This document shows positions 1 to 12,100 of a stretch of DNA of 64,000 nt, one piece after another (within the stretch, counting starts at the first letter, position 1; every line of letters starts with the position of its first letter). Both the position numbers and the translations under genes were made by a program. The notes under the pieces are model-generated. The model saw only the letters and a list, made by a program, of their open reading frames with translations. It made no database searches and was not told where the DNA came from. Origin of the DNA: Stomorhina lunata (Eukaryota > Arthropoda > Insecta > Diptera > Rhiniidae); the NCBI GenBank assembly GCA_933228675.1, contig OW121740.1, positions 128,109,799 through 128,173,798 on the forward strand, written 5' to 3'.

Positions 1-435
1 ACAATAAAAGAAATAAGTGCATAAATATATGTTTTGTAGTGAAAGTACTTATAGGACAAAAAATTTATTGATTTTATTTTAATAATTATATAACCCACAC
101 ATTTTGTAATTTTTAACCCAAAATAACATATTTTTGAAAATCAAAATAAAAACAAGGTGATTATAAATGAATTACAAACACTAAAATTTATACAACTGAT
201 ATAATCTCGAAGTTCCAATAAAAAGATAATGTTATTTTAAAAGAACTTTTAACATTCCTATACTAACACAAAAACTCAAGATAATCAAATATACAAATTT
301 AAAAATCTTGTTTCAACCCAGCTTCTACAATACTAAATCTGCTTTCACTCAATCATTTACTAACCAAATTTTAAAACAATATATACTAAAGAGCATTTTC
401 CAACACTATTTTTACTTCAAAATCTTGCACCAATT
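1..435. other. AT-rich sequence upstream of first repeat array
   Basis: No gene or RNA is recognisable. The stretch is AT-rich with stops in all frames. One exact TTTTCCAACACT lies at 396-407, the same 12-mer that recurs every ~133 bp in the large intron of the ZP gene. Because the ZP gene is already mid-protein at 2866, this DNA is most likely part of an upstream intron of that gene. Confidence 0.5.
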
Positions 436-1840
436 GAAAATTTTTGTATAGAAAAAATTTTATATCGAAAAATTTAGCTCTAAAAAAAATTTTATAACGA
501 AAATTTTCCTATAGAAAAAATTCTATAACGAAAATTTTTCTAAAAAAAAAATTGTGTAACGAAAATTTTTCTACAGAAAAAAATTTATAATGAAAATTTT
601 TCTATAGAAAATATTTTATACCAAAAAATTTTCTATAGAAAAATTCTTAGAACGAAAGTTTTTCTGTAGAAAAAATTTTATAATGAAAGTTTTTCTATAG
701 AAAAAATTTTATAACGAAAACTATAGAAAAAAAACATTTTTCTATAGAAACAATTTTATAACAAAAAATTTTTCTATAGAAAAAATTTTATAAAGAAAAT
801 TTTTCTATAGAAAAATTTCCCCATGGGGGAATCGGAAAAAAATAGACTTTTTGTAAAACAACTCATGTAATATTTGAAAAAATTTTCATTTATCATTTAT
901 AACGAACATTTTTCTATTTTATACCGAAAATTTGTATACCAAAGATTTTTCTATAGAAAAAATTTTACACCAAAATTTTTTTATAGAAAAATTTTTATAA
1001 CGAAAATTTTTCTATTGAAAAAATTTTATAACGAAAATTTTTCTATATAAAAAATTTTATAACGAATATTTTTTAATAGAAAAATTTTTATACCGAAAAT
1101 TTTTCTCTAGAAAAATTTTTATAGTGAAAATTTTTCTCTAGAAAAATTTTTATAACGAAAATTTTTGTATGAAAAAATGTTTATATCGAAATTTTTGTAA
1201 TGAACATTTTTCTATAGAAAAATTTTAGGTATAAATTTTTATACCGAAAAATTTTCGATAGAAAAGTTTTTAAACCGAACATTTTTCTATAGAAACATTT
1301 TTATACCGAAAATTTTACTCTAGAAAAATTTTTACACCGAAAATTTTTCGCTTGAAAAATTTTTATACCAAAAATTTTCTTTAAAAAAGTTTTTATACCA
1401 AAAATTTTTCTTTAAGAAAATTTTGTTCAAAAAATATTTCTATCGAAAAATTTTTATACCGAAAATTTTTCTATAGAACATTTTTTATATCGAAAATTTT
1501 TCTATTGAAAAATTTTTATATCGAAAATTTTTCTATAGACAATTTTTTTTTATATTGAATATTTTTTTACACTGAATATTTTTCTATTGTAAAATTTTTA
1601 TATCGAAAATTTTTCTCTAGAAAAATTGTTGTATCGAAAATTTTTCTCTAGCAAATTTTTTTGCCGAAAATTTTTTTAATATAAATTTTTGTCTTGAAAA
1701 ATTTTTATACAGAAAATTTTTCTCTAGAAAAATTTTTATACCCAAAAAATTTTGTCTAGAAAAATGTTTATACCCAAAAATTTTTTATAGAAAAATTTTG
1801 ATACCAAAAAATTTTGTATGGAAAAATTTTGATATCATCA
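436..1840. repeat. Degenerate 31-bp tandem repeat array (array 1)
   Basis: About 45 imperfect units. The core is a palindrome close to ATTTTTCTATAGAAAAAT, followed by a variable spacer such as TTTATAACG or TTTATACCG. The period is about 31 bp: the pattern shifts by two bases for every 60-base line. Units are diverged and include substitutions and small indels, so the array is old or unhomogenised. It probably lies in an intron 5' of the first visible exon. It shares period and core with the arrays at 25.2, 27.9, 36.6 and 57 kb. Confidence 0.9.
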
Positions 1841-2865
1841 ATTTTTCAATCTATTTTAAATTGCTTTAAGTCTTCTTATAATGGATAATATAAGACAAAA
1901 TTCTACAGTTTTGCTGGTTTAAGAAACATAATGTTATTTTTCTGATTTTATCTTAAGAAGATTAATTAATAGGTAAAAATTTGACGAAGTTAAAAAAAAA
2001 CATATTTTGAATAGTTCACGAGATATAGGCTTAAGAATCAGTATGTATTTCTTAAAAATTTTACTAAAATCCCAGTCGAAATCTTCAAAAATGAACTAAA
2101 AAAAAACTCAGAAAATAATTCAAAGCACATCTAATGGTTTCTTCTGCCATCATAATCTTTCAAATCTTTGAGGTCTTAATTGGTTTAAGATTTTAGTGCT
2201 GCTCTGTGTAATCACTTTTATAATACTTCTCAAAGCTTTAATCTATAACTAAAATTTGTTTTAAATAACTCATACTGTAAACGCTCTTACACTAACAGAA
2301 AGCTACATAATTATGATCAAATTGTAGCAGATATTAACATTTATAATCTTAAAATATATTTGAAAAAAATTTAAAAATCTAAAATCCTGTCTTTACTCTT
2401 ACTTAACCAATAACAACATTTCTGAGAAAACTTAAAGTTTGCTGAAAAAAAAAAAACACTTTTCTATTAAAAATTTTTCTTACAAATAAAAAACTTATTT
2501 CCCATCCAATAATAAACACTCAAATATTTTCCAACACATTAAAATAAAACTAAAATTTGCATGACATTACTAGCATAACGTTTTTCAAAACCATTTTATC
2601 AAAACACAAAAGATATTCAAATTTTCATTTCAACACTTTTTTAAAGAAATTTTCACTTTTAAAATAAACCTTTACTACTTTTACAATACATATAAACATT
2701 TCTCTTGATATCTTTATCTTCTTCTATCTCTTTCCTTCTCACACTATCATTCGCCGCTTTCTCTTTCTCTACGCATAATTCTCAATCTCTTCCATTTGTG
2801 TGTGGTTACAAAATCTCGTTCTCTTTTTACTCTCTTAAATCCACAAAAAACAAAAACGAAAATAG
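1841..2865 (+). other. Probable intron sequence before first visible exon
   Basis: AT-rich, with no coding signal of its own. A TTTTCCAACACA, one base off the intron-satellite core, lies at 2527-2538. A pyrimidine-rich stretch (about 2811-2840) followed by AG at 2864-2865 gives an acceptor for the exon at 2866. The reading frame stays open back to about 2705 but has no ATG there (it opens with TTG), which argues that translation does not begin here. Confidence 0.55.
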
Positions 2866-3117
2866 ATCGGCTAATTATTATCGTGACTCTGGCTTGTGCG
2901 AATTGTCTGAAATGGATCGTATTACCTTGTCGGGAGGCAATAATGTGGAACCTTACGATGGTGCTGATTACTTGGAAAACAACTGTGCCGAGGAGCCTAG
3001 TAAATTGTGTGAATTTAAGAGAATTTCAGGAAAAATCTTAAAGACAGTCGACTCAGTATACCAAGATATCAACTCCATAGAAGAATGTCGTGAATTGTGT
3101 TTGAACTCACCTTATAG
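2866..3117 (+). CDS. ZP gene, first visible exon (PAN region)
   Basis: Encodes residues 1-83 and two bases of codon 84. Cysteines at CEL, NNCAEE, LCEF, ECRELC give the spacing of the end of one PAN/apple module and the start of the next. The 3' splice site is AG at 2864-2865 after a pyrimidine stretch; the donor is G|GTAAGA at 3118. The 65-bp intron that follows (3118-3182) ends in CTTTTTCCAG. The exon start is the least certain boundary of the gene, because the frame is open for a further ~160 bp upstream. Confidence 0.75.
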
Positions 3118-6100
3118 GTAAGATTTTCTACAGACAAAAGGTTAAATTATATCCATATATTTATTTAAACACCTTTTTCCAGATGTCATTCCTATGATTA
3201 CAATGAAACTGGTGATATGGTTTGTCGTTTGTCCCATCACTCTCGCTCTACTTTGACCGATGTTGTCGATCCCTATTTGGATGTTGCTGAGGCTGCCACC
3301 TATGAATTGTCTTCTTGCTACAATGTCTCGATTGAATGTAAGGCCGGTGAAATGATTACCAAAATACGTACCTCAAAATTGTTTGATGGCAAGGTCTATG
3401 CCAAGGGCTCACCCAAACATTGTGCCATCAATGTCAATAACTCTTTGGAATTCGATTTCCGTATGGGCTACAATGACTTGGAATGTAATGTCCGCCAATC
3501 TGCCTATGGCCGTTATATGAACGATATTGTTATTCAACATCATGATATGATTGTTACTTCTTCCGATTTGGGTTTGGCTGTCTCGTGTCAATTTGACTTG
3601 ACCAATAAGACGGTTTCCAATGATGTTGATTTGGGTGTCACCGGTGAAATTGAGTCCTCGTTCAGCGAAGAAATTAATATTGATTCTCCCAATGTAATCA
3701 TGAAGATCACCTCTCGCGATGGTCATGACATGAAACGTATTGCTGAAGTTGGTGATCCCTTGGCCTTGAGATTCGAAATCGTAGATGAAAACAGTCCCTA
3801 TGAAATTTTTGTTCGTGAATTGGTGGCTATGGATGGTAGTGATAATGCTGAAATTACCTTGATTGATGATCGCGGTTGTCCTACTGATCAAATTATTATG
3901 GGTGCTGTACAGAAAATGGCTCAAAATCATAAATATCTAGCTTCACAATTTGAGGCCTTCAAGTTCCCCTCTTCCGATGTTGTGCAATTCCGTGCTTTGG
4001 TTACTCCCTGCATTCCCAGATGTGAACCCGTTATTTGCGACAATGAAGATGCTGTAGGCGGTGAATTGAGATCTTTGTTGTCCTATGGCCGCAGAAAGAG
4101 ATCTATTGCTAATGGTACAGACGGTGGTAAGTTGATTTCATTTTGATGACTTGTTTTAGCAAATTTTGTCAAGAAAAGTACTTACTAAAAATTTATACCT
4201 TCCTTTATTTTAGCTGAATTTATGTTGTCCTCTTTGCATCGTCATCAACGTGATGTTAGTGGCCAGAAACCTGCAGATGATAAAATTCTATTGACTGAAT
4301 CTATTCAAATTACTGACAAATTCGGCTTTGATCGTCAAGACGCTAATGCTTTGAATTCCGCCGAGACTCGTGAGAAAATGTATGCTGGCGTAACGGAGGA
4401 ATCTTTCACATGTCTGAATGGTTATGGTAAGTTTCACAAAGCTAAAAAAATAACAAATAAACATATACATATAAACTTTCCAACACTGATTAAAATTTTA
4501 GTTATCGATAAATTTTGCTTTAAAACGAATTCTTTGCTAATAACACTAAATTGCCTAAATAAAATTTCCAACACTACAAAAAGTCTAATATATGATTATT
4601 ACTTGTTAAGATTTATATTTGGCTTTAAGAACTGTTTTAGATTTTATGCGATTTCAGTCTAGACTTAAAAAAAAATATTAATACGTTTCCCAACACTTAA
4701 AATTAGAATTCATCAAAATAATATCAAATTATTCCTACATCACTTGCAATTCATTATTTTTGAGTATTAATAAAAAAACAAGGAATTTTAGTCAAGAAAT
4801 CGAAAAAATTTAAAAAAGTTTTCCAACACTACAAATAAAAAACTTCAAAACAATGAAAAATTACTGTAACATCACTTAAAATTCATTTTTTTCAAGTATT
4901 ATTAAAAATCAAGAAATTTTAGTCAAAAAATCGAAAAAAATAAAAAAAAGTTTTCCAACGCTACTAATAAATATACTTCAAAATAATAGTAAATTATTCT
5001 TACATCGCTAACAATTCATTATTTTCAAGTATTAATAAAAACCAAGGAATTTTAGTCAAGAATTTAAAACAATAAAAAAAGTTTTGCAACACTACAAACA
5101 AATAAACTTCAAAATAATGAAAAATTATTCTTACGTCACTAACAATTCATTGTTTTCAAGTATTATTAAAAACAAAGGATTTTCGGTCAAGAAATCTAAA
5201 AAATAAATACAAAAAGTTTTCCAACATTACAAATTAAAGGTTTTTAAACTAGTGAAAAATGATTCTGCCTCACACACAATTCATTATTTTCTAGTTCTAA
5301 TAAACAATAAGGAGTTTCAGTCGAGAAATCAAATAAAATGTAATTGAGTTTTCCAACACTATTAATAAATTTTCACTACAATTAACTAGATTTAGCCCCA
5401 CATCATACAATTTAAATTTTTTTCAAGTATTTAAAAAATATACGAAATTTTAGAGCAACAATTACTCATATTGAGAATGATATTTTGCAACACTACTTAT
5501 AAAAAGTTAACACCATTAATGAATTTTCACGGAAATCAAATAAAATTATTCCTATTTAAGAACTACATATCTCTTATTTTTATCCAATTGAAGTCGTCAG
5601 ATTTAAAAAAAAAACTATAAATATGTTTTCCAACACTAGAAATGAAAAATTTTAAAACTGATTTAAAAATTATTTCTGAATCCCTTGCATTCCATTGTTT
5701 TCAAGTATTAATAAAAACTAAGAAGTTTGTCACGAAATCGAATAAAATAAAAATTAGTTGTCCAACACTATTAATAAATTTTCACAAGAATAAACTACAA
5801 TTAGCCCTTTATAGTACAAATTCACATTTTTAAAGTATTAACAAAAAATATGAAATTTAAGAGCAGCAATTACTCATATTAAGCATGACGTTTTCCAACA
5901 CTACTTATAAAATGACATTAAAATAACGCAGAATTGTTTATAAATGGCTCAGAGTTAAATATTTTCAAGTATTAATAAAAACATATGAATCTTAGTCAAG
6001 AAATCGAAATTTAAATAAAAAAGTTTTCCAACACTATTAAATAATTTTGGCAAGAATTAACTAGAATTATCCCTACATGATATCTCCTTTTTTGAGTATT

Positions 6101-9100
6101 AAACAAAAATTTCAGTAATTAAGAGTTACAATGTCAAAAATTTAAAAAAGACATTTTCCAACACTACCTAGATATCGTCTTGAAAATTTATTAGAATTAT
6201 TCCCTGATGACATTTAACTAATATTTCTTAACAATTACTAAAAAATTTTAGTAATTTCAATTATCAAGTAATATGGAAAAAATATAAAAAAGTTTACCAA
6301 CACTACTAATAAATTTTCAAGATAATAACCTAAATTTAGTCCGACATATAAAATCACAATTTCAAGTATTAACCAAAAAATTCAGAAATTAGGAGTTGCA
6401 ATATCAAAACTAAAATGACATTTTCCGACACTATTTATATATCGTAATGGAAATTTATCAGTATTTCTAGTATTTTCTAGTCTTACTAAATAAAATGGAA
6501 ACAAATAAAATAAAAATCTTGAAATTACTCATATTAAAGCATTCGTTTTTCAACACTACTTATAAAATGATGTTAAAATAATGGAACATTTTTTCTACAT
6601 AATTTAAAATTAAATATTTTCAAGTATCAATAAAAACTAATGAATTTTGGTTAAGAAATCATGTATAACATAAAAAAGTTTTCCAGCACTACAAATAAAT
6701 GTCTGAAAATTACAAAAAATTAGTTCGATATCCTATAAAATCACATTTTTTAAGTACTAAACAAAAATTTACGTAAATAAAAACTGCAATTTTAGAAAAT
6801 AAAACAACATATTTTCCAACACTACCAACATATCGTCATTGGAACTGTTCGCAATTATTTCATGATCTTATTGAACTAATATTTTTCAAGTGTTACTAAA
6901 TAATCATGTCATACATGGAAACACAAGAAATTAAAAACTTGTAATAACTCATACAACAAAAAACGTTTTCCAACACTACCTATAAAAAGAAGTTGAAATA
7001 ATGCAAAATTGTTTCTGCATCATTTAAAAATAAAAATGTTTCCAGTATTAATAACAACTAATGAATTTTGCCCCAAAAATCATGAAAAACATAAATAAGT
7101 TTTCCAACACTACTTATAAATTTTCGAAAAAATTAAGTAAATTTAGTGCGATTTCTTATAAAATCACATTTTTCAAGTATTAACGAAAAATTTCAGAAAT
7201 TATGAGCTACAATTTCAAAAGTTAAAAAACTTACTTTCCAACACTACTTATATATCTTCATACAAATTGTTCTGAATTATTCTTTGATCACATTTAACTA
7301 ATATTTTTCAAGTATTATTAAAATAATCATGTCATACATGAAAAACCGAAAACAATAAATACATGTAAAACGTTTTAACCTTAACACATGATAACATTGC
7401 TATAATTTTAAATAATATTCATTCGCTACATGTGCTATTCAAACACTTAACCTTTGATTCCGACATATTTTCGAAAAACCTTAACTAAGTAACTGACCCA
7501 AAAACATTATTAGAAAATTTTCCTTTAAGAAGTATGAATTTGTTTTAATAGATTTCTAGTTAAAAATATTTCAATTTTGCAACCAAACAAATTATTTATT
7601 TCAAATCTGCCTGTATAGTATTTGATTTTTTTAATTTTGCCAAAAAAAATCAGCTAAAAAACCGAGAGAGAGAGTTCGTGATCAGGTCACTAGTTCAGTA
7701 GTTTGAACATGTTGCAATATGTTTGGTTGTGTTACGGTTGCTAATCGTGCAAACCATAAAACAAATGTTTTCTTTCCAAGGCTTGACACAAGAATCCCAA
7801 AAAAAAAACTTTGAAAGATGTGGTGAAACAAAAAAACAAAAGAATACTTTGGCAAACATTTTTTAAATAACATTTGTACAGACTTAGCTTTAGCAACCTG
7901 CTATGAAAAATCATCTTATATGAATGTAAAAACATTTTCTTAAGAGAGATAAACCATTCAACCATATATGTTTATATGTTTGACTTGAATCATGTATTAA
8001 ACGTCTATTCTGTAATCCTTTAACAAAAAAAAAGTTGCCTCAAAGAAATACCTCATAGAGTTAGATGATCTAACGAAACAAAAAAAAAAAAAAAAAGAAA
8101 CAGTTCTACCACCACCTGTTGTGTCAGAATAGAAATATTTATGTACAAACAATAAAAAGCAGACAATAATGCAGAAAATCTTTGATAAGCCAAAAAGGAG
8201 TTAACATACATTTTTAGCAAATTAAAAAAAGAGTTATTTAAGATACAAACTCCCTCTAAAAACTAGAAAAAAGTGGACTTTAACGAAAATTTAAATGTAT
8301 TAATGAAAATATATGATATACTTTCAAAAATTTGAGAAACGTTTTCCAACACTGCTAGTAAATTTAAATAAAACAAGTTGAAACTTGTTCATTTCAACTC
8401 AAGTACCTGAATTAATGTAGTATTTTAAGGAAATATTGTGTTTAAGTAACGAAATTAACAAAATAGCAAACTTGTTTTCCAACACTAGAAAATTTTTTTT
8501 TAATTTTTAACAATATCATATTAAAATTATCAGAAATGGTTTAAGAAATCGTTTTCTACCCAACAATCAAATAATCTTTAAAAAATTTAAGAAACGTTTT
8601 CCAACACTGCTAATAAAATTTATTGAAAGAAGTTGAAATTTGTTCAATTCAACTCAAGTAACTGAACTATAATAGTATTTTTAGGAAATGTTATGTTTTG
8701 GTAAAGAAATTGACAAAATATCAAATTTGTTTTCCAACACTAAAAATTAATTGTAGAGAATTTTTAACAAAATCGTATTAAAATAATTAGAAATTTATTT
8801 TTTCAAAAATTTAAGAAATCTTTTCCAACACTGCTATTCAAATTTTCTAAAAGAAAATTAAATTTGTTCAATTCAACTTAAGTAATTGAATGATAGTCGT
8901 ATTTTTAGGAAATGTTATGTTTTGGTAAATAAATTGACAAAATATTAAACTTGTTTTCCAACACTAAAAATAAATTGTAAATAATTTTTAACAAAAACAT
9001 ATCAAACTAATCAAAAATCGATAAAAAAAAAAAACGTTTTCCACCTAACAATCAGATATTTTTTAAAAAATTTAAGGAACATTTTCCAACACTGATAATA

Positions 9101-12100
9101 AAATTTACTAAAAGAAGTTGTAATTTGTTCAATTCAACTCAAGTAACTGAATTATAGTAGTATTTTTAGCAAACACTATGCTCTGATAAAGAAATTCACA
9201 AAATATCAAACTTGTTTCTTCTTCTGTTATCCTTGACTCCCAGTGGAGCATAGGGCCTCAAACTTGTTTTCCAACACTAAAAATAAATTGTAAAGAATTT
9301 TTAGCAAAATCGTATTCAAATGATAAGAAATTGGTTTCCACACAACAATCAGATATTCTTTAAACAATTTAAGGAACGTTTTATAACAATGCTAATAAAA
9401 TGTATTAAAAGAAGTTGACATTTGTGTATTTCAAAGTTAAGCAAAGTATTATTGGTTTGAGATTCACCTTTTCAACACTGATTCAGATTGACTACCTAAG
9501 TCAGTTGAACGATATAGGTCTGACTGGCTGACTCGATATCCTTGTAAGCTTGTGATAAACGTAACTTTAAAGAGATGACTTAATGCAGTTTAGGATAGAA
9601 ATTTTTTTTTTGTGGATGATCCCTTTACTTTTTAACCAAAAACGGATAATTATTTTGGGGTATCTCTCATAGGGCTGACTTCCAAAAATATAACTAAATT
9701 ATAGTAAAATAATTCTCACATCACTTGCAATTAATTGTTCAAAAAATAAATATTTAAGGCCTTTTTAAAAACCATTTAATAATTCCACCACTATAAACGC
9801 TGTATGGTTTCCATTGATTTCCCACAAAATTATTTTTGCTTTGAACGTTGGACCTCCTAAAATTTTGTTATACTGCCTTAAAGCGCCACTTCTTTATATT
9901 ATTTGGCTTATTATTGCTATTAACAAATTTTTTATATTCAGCTGAATAAAATGCATGATATAAATTTCATCAACCCACTTGCAATTTTCTCTTTTATGTT
10001 AAGATTTTTTTTTGTTCATTTTTGAAATTCCCCATTCAAGACTAAATGTCTGGTTTGACTTAAATATGGCATGTGCTTAAAGTCTTCCTGTTTAAGAAAA
10101 CAAAACTAGAAAATTTATACTGAAATGAATGAGTGTGTGTGGCTAAATTCTTTTGTACAAGAAGAAACTAAAATGTCTTATCATTACTTAAAGTTTAAAC
10201 ATTTTAAAATCTTTAAATAAGATTTCCACGTAATTTAAACATTACCCTTGTTTTTTTTTTGCTAGTTTGCTTAATGCACCAAATACTTGTTACTAGAAAA
10301 ATAAAAATAATATAACAAAGTAAACTACTTGACCATTTGTCTGTCTATTTGCTTTAAATTAATGTAAATTTGATGATGATTGTAATACTCTGAAACAAGT
10401 TAACATGTCATTTTTCTGTTGAAAAACGGAAATACCTAACATTTTTTAGTTGCTAGAAGAAATAGAAGAGTGGGTTGATTCTAAGTACAAAAGAAAATCT
10501 ATGACCATAAATAAATATCAACACTTTCTCTTGTGTTGAACATAAATAATGAAAATGAAACAATATAATTGTTAGAAATATTTATTTGTTACACTTTTAC
10601 CATTTAAAAGAAATATCAAGAACAATGATTTTTACTTTTCTGTAGCGGAAAATTTAAGTAGAAAAAGCTATGTATGAACAATGTATATTACACATATGTA
10701 TGATAAATTGTTAAAAAATTAACTTGAAAATAATTTTAATACTCAAGAATTTAAATAATTTTAATTTAAACAAAAAAATTGTAAACCCACATTTACATAT
10801 TGGAAAAGTATGTGTCTTAAGTCTTTTGATTTTCATAGTTTTGCATTAACATTTTAAAGCTTGTACTACACTTCATTGTTATTAAAGACGCTTTTAATTC
10901 ATTTTACTAAAAACTATTGTGAAAGCTTTAGAAAACTACGTTCTCAATCAAAAATATTACAATCTTAATTTAGTTCCAAAAATAATTCAAAGAAAGCATC
11001 ACATACTAAAAATATTTTTACTAAAAACCTTAAGCAAATTTTGATCAATTTCTTAATTTCATTGAAGCATTCAGCAAAACAATAAAATCTTAAGCTAATA
11101 TCATATTAGATGTTGCCAGTGTAACTCTATATTAAATGTATTCATATTATAATAGTAAATTAGTGGTGACTTTAACACTATAAATTTCTATTTGGCCAGG
11201 TACATAGTATCAATTCTAATTAAACGTTGATGACCATGTAAGAGCCAAAGCTGCCCTGCAAAATAGTATGGGTGAACATAAAGCTTAGAGATGTCTTTAG
11301 AACAAAACCTCTTAGTCTCTTCTTGAACAAGAAGAACATTCAAATCTTTATGAATATAGATATTTCTGATGTTTCAGGAAGCTCAAGTTATGAAAAGCAA
11401 AGGCCTTGAGCTTTTTGAAGTAGAATTATCTAAATTATGATATTTTTTCAAATAAGTTTCAAACTAAGACATTTAGCTATTTCCTAATTCAAAAAAATTT
11501 TATTAAGAAACATATCCCGAACTGAAATCTAACTTTAAAGTTTTTTACTTAGCGCCTGGTATAAATAGACTTTGAAGTCAGTCAAAATATTTCTCGAATA
11601 GATGTTACTGTCTAAAACACTCTATTCATATAAATCAATAAAAATGTTATTCTTGTAGTAAAACTTTTTAAAAGCTTTCTTATTAGTTCATTTATCTCAA
11701 TACAAAAGTTTTGTAAGCAGAACTATTCATAGCGAAAAAGTTCTAAGAAATGAGTTTTTATACCCTTCACCACCATATGTGGAAAGAATATATTGGGTTT
11801 GTGCTGATGTTTGTAACGCATAGAAATATTGGTCTGAGACCCAATGGATCGACTCAGAATCAATCCCTGAGTTGATTTACCAATGTCCGTCCGTCCGGCT
11901 GGCTGGCTGGTCGGATATCCATGCATGCTTGTTATCAAAGTACAGGGGCCAAATTACGTCATTCGATATCGATCGAAATCTTAGATATTTTTAAAACATT
12001 TGTATAGCATACCTTAAGAATAATCAAAATTATTTAAAAGACGCACAGTTTACTATATTTTTTAGAAGTTATTTGTCAAAAGATGAACAGTAGTAAAAGA

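Noticed and set aside
2705..2865. Start of the ZP protein at 2705 with the hydrophobic run as signal peptide
   Set aside because: The frame there has no ATG (it opens with TTG), the protein is already inside a PAN region at 2866, and a pyrimidine stretch plus AG mark an acceptor. The hydrophobic translation is the pyrimidine-rich intron end.
3409..3930. 173-codon minus-strand frame opposite the ZP exon
   Set aside because: Shadow of the coding strand: it lies wholly within the ZP exon and has no features of its own.
4427..4662. Extension of ZP exon 3 to the stop at 4662
   Set aside because: A consensus GTAAGT donor at 4427 and an in-frame membrane-helix exon at 15202 explain the gene better. 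The extension is low-complexity. Kept only as a possible alternative isoform in the findings.
7682..7965. Two overlapping minus-strand frames in the ZP intron as a nested gene
   Set aside because: Phe/Leu-rich, low-complexity translations typical of AT-rich noncoding DNA, with no domain and no splice or promoter evidence.
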